Shown in pieces: positions 45,661-57,671 of a DNA stretch of 64,000 nt (position 1 is its first letter; each line of letters starts with the position of its first letter). This DNA comes from Axinella damicornis. Taxonomy: Eukaryota > Porifera > Demospongiae > Axinellida > Axinellidae. The notes beneath the pieces are model-generated. The model was not told the DNA's origin. It did not search any database and worked only from the letters and a program-made list of their open reading frames with translations. A program made the position numbers and the translations under genes. The stretch spans positions 881,978 to 945,977 of the forward strand of contig OZ007509.1 of NCBI GenBank assembly GCA_963931865.1. Reading direction: 5' to 3'.

Positions 45661-45986
45661 TGTGTTAGCAACCATTGTTCATTCAATTGTTGTCTTTGTA
45701 AACAGGTCATTTGACTGCATAGCGTGAAACCGCTTCATAACATGTTAAGTCCCCATTATGATTGCCACCTCACATGGTGTATGAATGAGTGAAAAATTCA
45801 TATATCAAATTAACTAAGTTCCTATGCGAGGCGTAGCCAGCCTGATTTATAGGCTTAGCTAGCTATACAGGACTGCAATATACTGCATAAGAATTCATAT
45901 CATTAAAGTTGGCCATCATGTGTAAAGAACATGTGCATTTGACCCCGGCCCCACTTGTGGTCATGGAGGGCATCCTGCATGCATAG

Positions 45987-46100
45987 CGTTGTTCCCAGGC
46001 CTTCTACATCTCCAGTTTTTGATTGTTTGTTTACATACAGTATGCAAAACTACTTGTAGGCAATCAAAACAGGTGGTGTAGAAGGCCTGGGAACGAGGCT
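45987..46100. repeat. foldback element, TTCCCAGGCC family
   Basis: GTTCCCAGGCCTTCTACATC on the left is the inverse of GGTGTAGAAGGCCTGGGAAC on the right, and TTTTGATTG pairs with CAATCAAAA inside. A half copy lies at about 60843-60900 downstream of G. Confidence 0.7.
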
Positions 46101-46159
46101 ATGCATGCAGTTATAGACGACTTAGTATATAGTAGCTATGCTAGATATCTTGGGCTAGG

Positions 46160-46326
46160 AATGAGATATGAAGCTGGGATTTGCACCATTGTGATCAGCA
46201 TGAATAGAGCATTCTGATGATGTCTGTTTTACTGTAGGTTGAATTTTGACCCAAAATCAAAGGACATCATTTGAAAGCTCTTTTCATGCTGATCACAATG
46301 GCACAATTCCAGCTTCATATCTCATT
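46160..46326. repeat. foldback (MITE-like) element with ~50-bp arms, copy 1
   Basis: AATGAGATATGAAGCTGG... GTGATCAGCATGAATAGAGC on the left matches the inverse GCTCTTTTCATGCTGATCAC...CTTCATATCTCATT on the right, with few mismatches. A second copy lies at 60945-61113 in the paralogous spacer. Confidence 0.75.
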
Positions 46327-47319
46327 CACATACCCACAGCTACCTAGTGCAAAGTTCTCATTCAAGTCCATTCCCAATACTAATTTTGGTTCATTGGTCC
46401 ATTTTGGGCAGAATAGTGCATCAGTCACCCTATAGAACAGGAGTGCTGCTTCTAAAATTGGCATCTCAAAATGTGCCATAATTGATAGAATGTATCAGTC
46501 GAATTCTATTAGTCTGGGTCCTCAGTCCACACTTGTCACTGACATCATACTCTATCAACCCACTCCTCCGGCTGATCATACTAGCTGATCCAAGTGAGCA
46601 AACGTCAGCCCCAGGAGGTATGTACACACAAACACCAGTCCATCCCTTCTTTAATAGCAATAGCTAATAAAGAAGGAATTAATTATGCCAACCATTGATT
46701 CTCGTTGAAATTTTGCTCTCTACATTGAGTGCATAAAGTCTTAGAAGCAATTAATGTGTCTTACATGATTATTTAAGCCGGCATATTACTTGTTTAATTT
46801 TTTCTCTCATTATTATTAGGAAACATTGTTTAGCCTAATGGCTCAGGGACTTCACAGGGACAGTATATAACTATGCGTTTCATTTGACCCACAAGGACTG
46901 ACTTCATTACTTCATTGGTAGTGTTACTCTCTCTAGAGTGAGTGCTGCATACTGTAGAGGGGTTCTGAGACTTGGGTCATAATTATAAGATGTAGATGCA
47001 GGTGCATGCATTGTATGTGTGGTTCTTACTGTACGTAGTTATAATTCTAGTTACAGAAGTGATGCTGGGAAGCTTCTGCTGTGTACTCACAGGGACAAAC
47101 TGTTACACCTCCTCCACACCCCATCTCATGCCACCATGGTACAATTTCCAAGTCTATATGGCACTTTTTCACTCCTGTTGGCCCGTGTCTTTACCTTTAT
47201 AGCTACATGCCCTCCTACACACATACACTCACGGTACTTCAACTCTATCAGGGACACTGTTTGTCTCAAAATTGATGCATTCTTATACTTTTAGCAGAAA
47301 CTCATATATCATGGTTTAC

Positions 47320-47668
47320 ATATTTGACAAAATAAACACAAACAGTGTCTGATACCATGATCTATCTTTAAGTAATGAACACATTCTACTAATAGGTTTG
47401 AGAGTGCATAATAACCCGTAAGGTCTCTGCTTATATTCAGTTGGTGGATGCAAGTGCTCCAGAACATCCCAGTAATTTTGCTACCAGGAATTCACTTGTT
47501 GTAGCTAGTAGCTAGTGACATCGATATCATAGCTCAGAGGACTGGAATGCTCCAGAACATCCAATTTCTCTGTAGTCTGTACAGTATAGTGCTAGCAAGA
47601 CTTAAAGTGCTTGTAGGAGTGCTAGCAACAGAAGCTAAGTCCTAGTATAGTGCAGAGTGCAGTAAACA
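47320..47668 (+). promoter_or_regulatory. conserved 5' flank of receptor F, candidate promoter (long variant)
   Basis: Shares TTTGAGAGTGCATAATAACC and GTTGGTGGATGCA with the other flanks. It has extra sequence (GTAAGGTCTCTGCTTATATT and a CTAGCAA-rich stretch) seen again before H and in part before G. This marks F, G and H as a sub-lineage. Confidence 0.4.
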
Positions 47669-50002
47669 ATGCAGTCTCCACGGATACAGTGCTGTACACC
47701 ACTGGGCCTCACTGCCATGGTACTCTGCAGCTACTGGATGGTACTAGCTGGAGGACAGACTTGCTCTCTCTCAGGTAACTCCATGTGTTCCCTTCATGTT
47801 TGTGGGTCATAGCTATTTATTCCAAGCAGATGTTCAGTTCCATATTTCCATGATTCACCTTTCTGGAACTCACTCTACGTACTTGCTTAATTTTCATATC
47901 AGCATGAAACTGTTCCTTGGTTCATTATTTATGACAACTAGCTACATGCATTCACCATCATGCGTGTGTGTATAGTTACTATTTATCTTCATACTATTAC
48001 TGTGAGTGGTGGGAGAGTGGATGGCTCAACTCCCCATGTACATATGCATGTGGACCCAATAGCTATCAGATTCTGATTTTATACTGCAACCACATTCACC
48101 ACCATGCATTCAGCTACAACGTTTGCAAACCATACTATTACTGTGAGTGCTGAGAGGGAGGATGGCTCAACTCCTGGTGCTAGAGTGACCTGGAGCACAA
48201 CAGTACCACCTGAGTGTGTGGCATCTGTCACAGTGGAGTTCAGGACTAGTCGCAGTGGGAGTGTAGTGAGATCCTACACAACTACCAGTACATCAGAGAC
48301 TGAGGTCATTCAGACTGGTCTCCAGTGTGGTACAACCTACTACATCAGAGTGGTGGTTACTGGAGTAGCCTTACTTGGTACACTGAGCAGCAGCCAAGTA
48401 CTAGTAGTTGTTGGAGGTAAATTCAAACTCACTCTGTACTGTACAATTGTGTATGCAATTAATTGTTACAGCAACTTCACTGAATGGTGTTATGACATTT
48501 CACAGATATACCAGCCCCAGTCAGAGTGAGAGCTGAAGCCATTGCAGACAACACAAGTATCAGAGTGTTGTGGGAGTGGTCAGGTCAGGGTGTGCTCATG
48601 TGTCTTGACAGTGTTAGAGTTGACTACCAACCTGAGGGAGGCTCTCTGATGATGTATACAGTGGACAGTGCAACAGCAACCAGTGCCACCTTGTCCAACC
48701 TCCCGTGCAACACACAGTACACCATCAGTGTTGTTGCTGAGGGTGGTAGGACTGGTACAAGGAGTGTCACCACAGTGGTGTCTCTACCAGCAAGAGGTAT
48801 TGCAGCAGTTATCAGACACTTTAACCACATAGTACAATACTTCAATCTGTATCCCTCCAGCCCCTCCCACTCCCACTGAGGTCACTGTTCAGGTCATGAA
48901 TGCCTCAACTGTCAGGGTAGCATGGCAGTGGACTAGTTCAGGTCCAGCTCCCAGCTGCTTCAACACCACCCGTGTGACCTACCATCCTGAGGGAGGTGGT
49001 GAGTCCTCCCTGCAGTTCAGGGACCCAGCAGCAAATGAGACCATCCTCACTGGTCTCCAGTGCAACACACACTACACCATCACTGTGGTGGCCACTGCTG
49101 GAGACCACAGTGTAGCAATGATGGTATTCCTTCCTCTACAAGGTATACTAGAATTCTGGAAGTTTGCGTTGATAATGATCACATGCATGGTATCCATCAC
49201 TGCAGGTCCACAGACTCTCTCAGCAGCTGTGCTGTCTCCTACCTCAGTGTATTTGACTTGGGTGGCTCCCTGTGACACACAGCAGTACCATATATACTAC
49301 AGGGGGACATGTGGGACCTATGTTGATGAGGACAGTTTGGATACCAGTCGTACTGAATACACACTTGATGAACTCCAAGAAGGCATCAACTACACTTTCA
49401 CTGTCAACCAGAATGGGTTTGGAGGAGGTAGAGTGCTCTCTGCTGGTCCAGTGTATGCAAGGACTTTAACAGCAGGTAACTATAATGATACTAGGAATAC
49501 GCATGCGCAGTGTCTGTGCCTCGCGCGCGCACGCTCACAATCTGTAATAGTATAGTAGGCGTGGTTTCCTGTGGAAGAAAACGAAGGTGCGAAAGTCAGT
49601 TCAGCGTGCGAAGTTTAGTTGTTCGAAGTTGTGCGAAGTTGCTGATTGAGGTTGAGGTTGAAGATGGCTAAGCGTTGCCAGGAAGAATACGAAGACGTTA
49701 GCGAGGTTATACACCCTTCGACACTGTCAACACTCTATATGTACGTACCATGGCCTAGACTAAACGTTTGTCTTACTTGTCTCCGCTAAACTCTCCTTGT
49801 ATACATCGCTTCTTCGTCAATCTGTCAGACTCTCTCTCCTTTGCCTTACTCTCTTCTGAGGCAGTGTCTCTTTTCCCTGTATAGATCGCTTCTTTGCATT
49901 TCGCACGCGCAGTACGTGCACGAGCACGGGACCACAGAAACCGCAGCGATGCAACCGCCCCCTGCCCCTCGCAATTAAAGTGTGACGGATATATATATAT
50001 AC

Positions 50003-50037
<35 letters not shown>

Positions 50038-53000
50038 CAGACGCGATGTGACTACGCTGCACGATTAGTTGCCTCGCGCTAAGGCGCTCGGCAATGAAGA
50101 TGATTGAGCTAAATTTCTTAGCAATTAGCTAGACTTGGACGTCAACGGTAGCTACTTGCAATTGGTTTATCTGCAACATTTCTATCAGAATCTTCAGGCA
50201 TACTGTGCAATGCCCAAGATCTAGCTAATTGCTAACAATGATTTTTGCTGAGCATGGTGACCTCAAACTCAACATTGTCTTCAGTCCCCTCAGGAGCCCC
50301 ACAGTCGCTGGAGGCCACATTTGTACAATTCACTGAAGTATTTCTAAACTGGAGAGAGGTACCTTATGTTCAACAAAATGGACCAATCACTGGCTATGTT
50401 GTGCAGTACTATGCAACCTGTAGTCACGGTAGAGATGTGCAGCAGACCAAGTCAGTAGTGACAACAGGAAGCATCGTTGATAGTCTTACTCCAAACACTG
50501 AGTATGCTTTCCAAGTGGCAGCAGTGAACACCAACGGAACTGGCCCGTTCAGTGAAGCCATGGGAGGTTAGTGATATATGTTACATAGCTGCACATTGCC
50601 ACCCCAGATGATGCTACCCTTTTACATAAATTACAGGTGCTCCACATGTGCAGTTGGTTGTGGTCAGTCCAGTGAACTCCACCAGTGTGACTGTCTCCTG
50701 GAGTGAGGTTCAGTGCTTCAATGGAAGTGGAGCAGTCACCCACTACCTTGTGCAGTATCATTCCATGTGTGGTGGTGCTGTGCAGAATGCAACAACTGAT
50801 GGCACAGTTCAAACTATTTCAGGCCTCACTCCAAACATTGCTGTGTACACGTTCCGAGTGGCTGCAGTTGGTACTAATCAGATGATTGGGCCATTCAGTG
50901 ATCCTGCCAATACATCTGTATCTGGTAAGTGCTCTAAGACACAATCAATACGCATGAAAATATCAGTGATGTCACTCACTGACTGCAGGTACAATACCCA
51001 TGTGTCCAGAAGAAGGCTCAGGTAATGATATAGCTAATGTAGCTCAGTAGAAAAGCACTGTGGAGAAAAATCAATTCCATATAATTATGATTGTGCAGAT
51101 GGAATCGGTTCATCCACTGATCCTAGAACCAGTTCATCCACTGATCCTGGACCCAGATCGTCCTCTGATCCTGGTCTGCTGGCAGGAGTTGTTATGTCGG
51201 TGATTGTGCTGGTGGTTTCAGCTGCTAGCATTGTAGTCCTCATTATCCTGTGGAGGTTAGATCCTACTGTTCACCTTTGTTGACATGATATTAACCGTTC
51301 CTAAGTACATGTTTTACACTGCATGGGGTAGCTATATGTAGTCCAGACTCTATTTATGGTATCCCCACATATGACTTTCCTTTAGACGTAGGCAAGGTAG
51401 AAAGGGCATGAAGGTCACTGCAGTGGGATTGGCTGAGATGACAGATGGTGACAGCAAAGAGGAACAGGATACAGCTACAGCTGTTGACAACATCTGCTAT
51501 GTTCCTAGTACGTTCAACATATAGTGTTATGGCCTATAGATATAGCATGGTAGTCAGTGCTGTATGCAGGGATTGTATAAGTCATATGACATGCGATTGC
51601 CTGTATTATAGCTAATATATGTGAGGTGCATACACATTGCTAGGTAACAACATTCACATCTTGTTGGTGTGCGTCTTATTGCTTCAAACTCCACTGGTGC
51701 ATTTACATGTCCCCATGGCAGTGATCAAGAGAGCATGATGACATCATCATCACCACAATGACGATGATGTCATAATGCGCTCTTGCAGCGCAATGCCTAG
51801 CAGGTACAGCAAATTCTATTGACATACAAAGTCCACACTTCCATAAAATACAAGACAAAGCTAATAAACCATCACATTACGGGAAGAGCTATAGCACATA
51901 AACAATCTGGACTCCAGTGGCTGCACTGTAAAAAATGAAGTGTGCACTGCACGCCAATTTGTCCCAATACACACACCAAAAGCCATTTTGGTGTGTGTAT
52001 TGGGACAAAATGGCGTGCAGTGCACACTTCATTTTTTACAGTGTGGGATTGAAGCTCTTACAGCGGCATGCCCTCTCAGGACTACAGATCGGCAAATTAT
52101 GGGTCTTTGCACTCCATTACTTTGTATACACTTGGAGTGTAAGTACAGTGTTGTGATGAATTGTGTTGTGTACCAGTGCATGCACCCTAAGTTAAGTGAT
52201 GTAGCAAGCAAGGTATGAGCAGTGTTGCAATAACTACATTACCAACACACGCACACAGTCTCCCCACCGACCATCATGGATTACAAGCAGAAGGTGCTGT
52301 CTTTGGAAGGAGAGCAGGTCACCCTGACAGTGAAAGTTGCTGGCAGCCCCACCCCCACTATCACATGGCTCTTCAATGGGAAGAAGGTGAAGGATGACTA
52401 CTCCACTGAGGTGGGGAAGGATGGATCACTGACACTCACGTGTGTGGAGCTGAAGCATGCTGGCACCTACACCTTCAGTGTCAGCAACAGTGTGGGCAGT
52501 GTGGAGGGGTGCACCAAACTGGTCGTCCACACTGAGGATGAGGACTGTACCAGTGCACCCAAAGTCGAGAGCAACCCAGTTGCTAAGGAAACGTTCGGAG
52601 AGTATGTTTCCGGCCTTCATACACACAACAACACTGCCTTCTTTTCACAATACCAGGTAATAAACTTAGCACCTCCACACATAGCTACACACAACAGTGA
52701 ATTGTCCTCCGCTATAGACCTTGCCCTCAGGGGAGGAAGGCCATCAGGTGACCATAGGCATTGCCTCATCAAACAGGCTCCTGAATCGATTCAGAAACAT
52801 CACAGCTTGTGAGCCAAGTTATTTGTATTTAATGCTAATTTATTAAGAAATGTGGTTTCTCTTTTGTGATAGATGACGATCATCGTGTTGTTCTGGAGCC
52901 CATCTCTGGAAGAGTGAATTGTGAGCACGAATACATCAACGCCTCCTACATAGATGTAAGACCCTCTACACAATATACAATATGCATATAACTGGTTTAT

Positions 53001-56000
53001 TACTACATCCAACACACAGGGCTATTCTCAACGCAGGAAGTACATTGCCACCCAGGGTGAGCTAGTAATGCTCTCAGTAGTATGCATTGAAGACTATTGA
53101 CACAAACCTTTGCAGGTCCCCTCCCAAACACTGTCACTGACTTCTGGTGGCTGGTGTGGCAGGAGAGGATCCATGTAGTTGCCATGGTAACTAGTGTTGT
53201 GGAGGGGGGACAGCAGAAGTGTGAGCAGTACTGGCCCTGTCAGGAGACCCAGGAGTACGGTCCATTCAAAGTCACCCTCACAGACCAGCAGGTGTTTGCA
53301 GACTACACCATCCGACAGCTGCTTGTTGCTGTGAGTGTTCAAGTCCTCACATTTATATCTGTATTTATATCTAAGGCAGTTTGACTGCAAGATTACACTA
53401 GTCTTGTCAGCTGCAGCCCACTTGAGTGGTAGGCTCCATGCCTGCACTGTCTACTCCCACAGTGTGACCAGGGTGGGAGGACTCCACTGAAGGTGACCCA
53501 GTTCCACTTTACTTCCTGGCCAGACCACGGTGTTCCAGAGTATGCTGGGCCAACCCTCAACTACCTCCGTCGGATGAAGGCCCAGGTGAAACCCTCCAGA
53601 GGATCCATACTGGTGCACTGCAGGTCAGCAAGAAATTTATTGTGGGCTGGATAGGAGTAGAAATGTGTAGTATGTCCAGTCTTTGTGAATGGTGTGTGTG
53701 GGTTGGGTCCAAGACATGAATGGTGGTGCGGGTTGGGTCCAAGACATGAATGGTGTGTGCGGGTTGGGTCCAAGACATGAATGGTGTGTGCGGGTTGGGT
53801 CCAAGGCATGAATGGTGGTGTGGGTTGGGTCCAAGACATGAATGGTGGTGTGGGTTGGGTCCAAGACATGAATGGTGGTGCGGGTTGGGTCCAAGACATG
53901 AATGGTGTGTGCGGGTTGGGTCCAAGACATGAATGGTGTGTGCAGGTTGGGTCCAAGGCATGAATGGTGGTGTGGGTTGGGTCCAAGACATGAATGGTGG
54001 TGCGGGTTGGGTCCAAGACATGAATGGCTCGTCTTGGTGGTGTCTGTCTCCCTGCAGCGCTGGTGTCGGGAGGACTGGCACACTGGTTGCCATTGACACA
54101 GCTCTGGAGCAGGCTGCCCAGGAGGGTGTGGTGGACATCCCTGCCACTGTCACCAAGATGAGGAGGCAGCGCATGAAGATGGTCCAATCACCAGTGAGCA
54201 GTTACAATTGATGGGGTGATAAATAGTTTTGAGTTCACATCACTTGGTAACTAAAGAACTTTTGTCTCAGGGTGAGACATGCTGTATAGTTTTGACATGC
54301 TCATTACAGAAGTGGCACGTGAAGGATGTGCCAATATCCCTCTCTGTGACCCAACCAGGAGCAGTATGCGTTCATCCATGATGCTGTTCTGGAGTCCCTC
54401 ACCTGTGGGGACACCCAGATCCCAGCCTCAGGACTGGTCGGTGCCATTGAGAAGCTTAAGCAGATGGACAGTGAAACTGGGAGGACAGGATTTGAGACCC
54501 AGTTCCATGTACGTCATAACAAGTGGACCTACACATGCTTAGGCTCTGTTGATTAGTGTGTCAGTACCGCTCACTGAAATTCAATTTCAGGGGGACCCGA
54601 ATCAGGCCTGCTCCACAGTTTCAGAGTGCACAAAAACATTTGCCAGGAGAAACAAACAGATGGCTATTAGCTATTACCATTATAATAAAATTATCAGGCC
54701 CACCACATGCACTGTTTTTGAGTACACATGCACTTTAGCTGTTTATGCATGCAGCACAAACAGGATGGCTATTAGCTATTGCCATCGACCATTTGTCTGT
54801 ACCAACAGGTCCTCAGTCTGGTGACTCCAAAACCTACTGAGGTCATCAGAACCTCTGCCTTCCGCTTCCCTGATGTTAACAGGAGCACAGACTTCCTGCC
54901 ACGTGAGACAAAGAAATTGATAATGATAAAATTGGAGCTATAACATTTGTTTTGAACACACATGCAGCTGACACCTGGAGAGTTGTACTGAAGGGTGAGA
55001 GTAATGACTACATTCACGCCAGCTTTGCACATGTGAGAGCAGCATGACCTGTGTCACTGCTTGTACTGAATGCTAAAGATCGTTGTGAGTAGATGTGGAA
55101 CACTTAAGAGATGGCATAATAAATGGTACACTGAAATCTTTGCCATGATCGCTGACAGCGATCATGGCAAAGATTTCAGTTTGATCCCTCATTATTATCA
55201 ATGAACAATTTGGTAGCTAGTGGTATCTTATATATAGCTTAGCAATAGTAAAATACCCCAAACTCCTATTCTGTGTGCTCTTCATGCATGCCGCCACCTC
55301 TTGATATAGAATACCATTAATACAAAGTTACTGTGCTGGTAATACACTTCAACCCAGCCTTCCCCAAGAGTGGTTTATTGACCTGAATCACAAGGACTGA
55401 GATGTATAGCTACATATCAACTTGGTTTCGGAGATCGCTCTACCCATGTTTCCTACATTAAGTTTGGGAACTATTTCGGATACAGTATCAATTCAGAACA
55501 TATTCAGTAGCTACCAGCATTTCAGAAGGTAGTCAGATACTGACGAGTGTTAAAAATCACTTAGATGGTTTTCAGATGTAGTCTCCGATATACAGAGCAT
55601 TTTCAGAAGATGTTATTCAGACAATTTTCAGAAACAGTCTTATGATGTAATAGGTTTGGATTCTGTTTATTGGGAAACAATTGCTCGCTTCATCATCGTC
55701 CAGATCATCCAGATCTGTTTCTCCATTTTTGCAACTGTGCACACATGCAGGGCTACAAGCAGTGCAAAGGATTCATCATTGCCCAGGCTCCAATGAAGAT
55801 CACATGCCGAGATTTCTGGAAGATGATCTATGAGAGGGAGTGTGGGGTGGTCGTGATGCTCTCAGACCTGGTGGGGAATGGAAGGGTACGGTACAGCCCT
55901 GCTGACATTGTAGCTGCATGAGTGTGTAGCTATACATATCAGTCGCATGGTGAGCTGAAAAGGTCAGGCTACCTCTGCATATAGTGTTACGTACCTTAAC

Positions 56001-56461
56001 AAGTTGTGTCACAATACCATGTGAGATCTCATGAACAGATAAAGTTCTTTGATAATTCTCTCTTCCCTGCAGGAGGTGTGTCACCAGTACTGGCCCACTG
56101 GTGACACCAAGGGGGTGCAGAAGTTTGGGGAGTTCAATGTCTCTGTCCTCCAAGCCACACAGCAGGACGGCTTCATACAGCGCATGCTCAGTGTCACCAA
56201 CCCCAAGGTAAGGGGCGGGCATGTGTGATTGTCTGAGTTATTCATAGTTGTTATACCAATATGTTGGCTTTGAGTAATATTATGTGCTTGTGCACACTTC
56301 CACATTCTGTAGCTATCTGAACTTAGTCCCTGCTCACTCAGTACCTCCTGCCTTTGATCTTGCAGTCTGGCCAGGTGCATGAGGTGACCCAGTTCCAGCC
56401 CTACTGGAATGTGACCCTGGTCTGTCTCTTCCCTGCAGGAGCAATATCGTTTCATATTTGA
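47669..56461 (+). CDS. receptor F: six-FN3 RPTP with intact D1 and deletion-truncated D2
   Basis: Exons: 47669-47774, 48114-48416, 48506-48796, 48861-49142, 49206-49475, 50285-50566, 50637-50924, 50989-51021, 51099-51255, 51386-51507, 52259-52656, 52718-52808, 52873-52955, 53020-53056, 53116-53330, 53463-53623, 54058-54193, 54359-54508, 54809-54902, 54968-55032, 55751-55885, 56073-56207, 56366-56461. The 1309-residue product has a signal peptide, six FN3 (the last three without counterpart in B-E), a short linker, stalk, TM ([18 protein letters not shown]), Ig without disulfide cysteines, and D1 with WPDHG and [10 protein letters not shown] (Cys1039). A deletion fuses exon 19 after TQFQ to the intron just before the last exon. 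The frame reads on through the old acceptor to TGA 56459-56461, removing the D2 WPD and P-loop region. Catalysis by D1 should be unaffected. Confidence 0.85.
49476..50284. other. F intron with ~750-bp CpG-rich insertion
   Basis: The corresponding intron in G is only 56 bp (59439-59494). The extra DNA contains CpG-rich CCTCGCGCGCGCACGCTC and a short ORF from ATG 49664 ([15 protein letters not shown]). An alternating AT tract follows at 49989-50037. The content resembles a promoter or 5' exon of an unrelated gene or element, but I cannot name it. Confidence 0.4.
49989..50037. repeat. AT/TA microsatellite
   Basis: (AT)n interrupted by two ATAC units, inside the insertion in the F intron. Confidence 0.9.
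51924..52043. repeat. 58-bp-arm, nearly perfect palindrome upstream of F Ig exon
   Basis: CACTGTAAAAAATGAAGTGT... to ...ACACACCAAAA (51924-51981) is complementary to TTTTGGTGTGT... to ...TTTTTTACAGTG (51986-52043), with a 4-base loop and one unpaired position. The other receptors do not have it in this intron. It is a foldback transposon or a long hairpin precursor. Confidence 0.9.
53701..54030 (+). repeat. 30-31-bp minisatellite, 11 copies, in the intron that splits the D1 P-loop of F
   Basis: GGTTGGGTCCAAGACATGAA repeats at 53701, 53731, 53762, 53793, 53823, 53853, 53883, 53914, 53945, 53975 and 54005. Receptor B has one unit at the same site (about 13407). C and D have none there. The long minus-strand ORFs over it are artefacts. 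Confidence 0.95.
55130..55180. repeat. 24-bp-arm perfect hairpin in F intron
   Basis: ACTGAAATCTTTGCCATGATCGCT and its exact inverse flank a 3-base loop (GAC). B and E have unpaired sequence at this point (ACTGACAGTGATCGTGGCAG), so the arm was copied in inverted form in F. Confidence 0.9.
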
Positions 56462-57419
56462 CCTCATGCTAGTGTTTCTTGATTCATTCAGCATCTACTC
56501 CAATTTTAAGTGACGTATTACCTTCATTGTCTTTGTAAACCGGTCATTTGACTGCATATGCATACTTCATAACACATGCATGCACTTAAGGCTCCATTAT
56601 AATTTCCAGGGTTCACCTCACATGGTGTGGATGTAAGTGACAAATTCAAACTCTAATTGAAGTTTCATTGTTTACGTTCCTATGGAATCTGTTGTCTGCC
56701 TGATTTACAATGTAGGCTCATGGGGACTATACAAAAATAATAAACGGCAACCATACAAGGATGGCAGAGTTGATTCAATGCTACTCCATCAGCACACACC
56801 TGCAGAGCTGACTTACCCACTCCACAGGCTGACCATACTAGAGGTAGCTAAACTTCTGATCAAAGTGGAGCAATCTTTAGCCCCAGATTAGCGGCATAGA
56901 TTGGTATTGAGTTTTGTGTATCTATGCCGCTCTAGTGACAGACATACTATGCACTCAATGTACTGTGAGAATTATGTACACACCCACCCACTATGTGAAC
57001 ATTTAGCAGCAATGATGCTTATATACATATATAAGCAGGTAGCTAATAGCAGGTAGCTAATAGCAGGTAGCTAATATACCTAGTAAGTGAAATTTTCAGG
57101 AAACATCTGTTGTTTATACTCCACAATCATAGTTCTAGCTGCAGGAGTTAAGCTTTTACTGTGTGCTCATAGTGCGCTGTTACATCTCCATCTGCCACGG
57201 CTCAATTTCCAAGTCTGTAAGAAATTTCTCTCCCTAGCTGGTCCATGTCTTCACCCTCCACTACATGATGTATCCACTACATGCCCTCCTAGCTACTCAC
57301 AGTGCTTCAACTCTATCTTTTGATTCAGCATTATTATTGGGCTTCTCATATGGGATGCTGTTTGTCTCAAAATCGTTGCGTACATAAAACAACAATATAG
57401 ATCTATGAAACCTAGTGTA
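56462..57419. other. F-G intergenic spacer
   Basis: Starts with the old last exon and 3' flank of the PTP genes (ATTTGACTGCATATGC), then a shortened spacer. It includes a 12-bp-arm stem-loop (AGCGGCATAGAT / ATCTATGCCGCT, 56890-56931) and triplicated AGCAGGTAGCTAAT near 57035-57075. No gene is seen. Confidence 0.5.
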
Positions 57420-57671
57420 CATATGCAACAAAGTAAACCAAGATTGAGACAAACAGTGTCCGATCCCCTGACACCTCAACTCTATCTAATCATAGTAATG
57501 ACCACATTCTACTAATAGGTTTGAGAGTGCATAATAACCAGTAAGGTCTCTGCTTATATTCAGTTGGTGGATGCAAGTGCTCCAGAACATCCCACAAACG
57601 TTCTATGATAGTGCAGAGTATAGCGTTGAGTATATAGTGCGTGCAGAGTATAGTGCAGAGTGCAGTAAGCA
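57420..57671 (+). promoter_or_regulatory. conserved 5' flank of receptor G, candidate promoter
   Basis: Has the F/H-type GTAAGGTCTCTGCTTATATT and the general GTTGGTGGATGCA, then a locally expanded stretch of AGAGTATAG(C/T) repeats before the start codon. G therefore probably shares control with the phosphatase receptors. Confidence 0.4.

Larger units (their letters stand above)
45661..47319. other. E-F intergenic spacer, chimeric
   Basis: From 45661 to about 45885 it matches the 3' flank of the PTP genes. From about 45893 it matches the 3' flank of receptor G (60757 onward: ATTAAAGTTGGCCATCATG). It then follows the G-H spacer down to the F promoter region. It contains foldbacks at 45987-46100 and 46160-46326. 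No exon is seen. Confidence 0.6.

Noticed and set aside
53557..54187. Minus-strand ORFs of 148-208 codons and plus-strand WVQDMNG repeats
   Set aside because: They overlie the 30-31-bp minisatellite and antisense of true PTP exons. The plus-strand exons explain the non-repeat parts.
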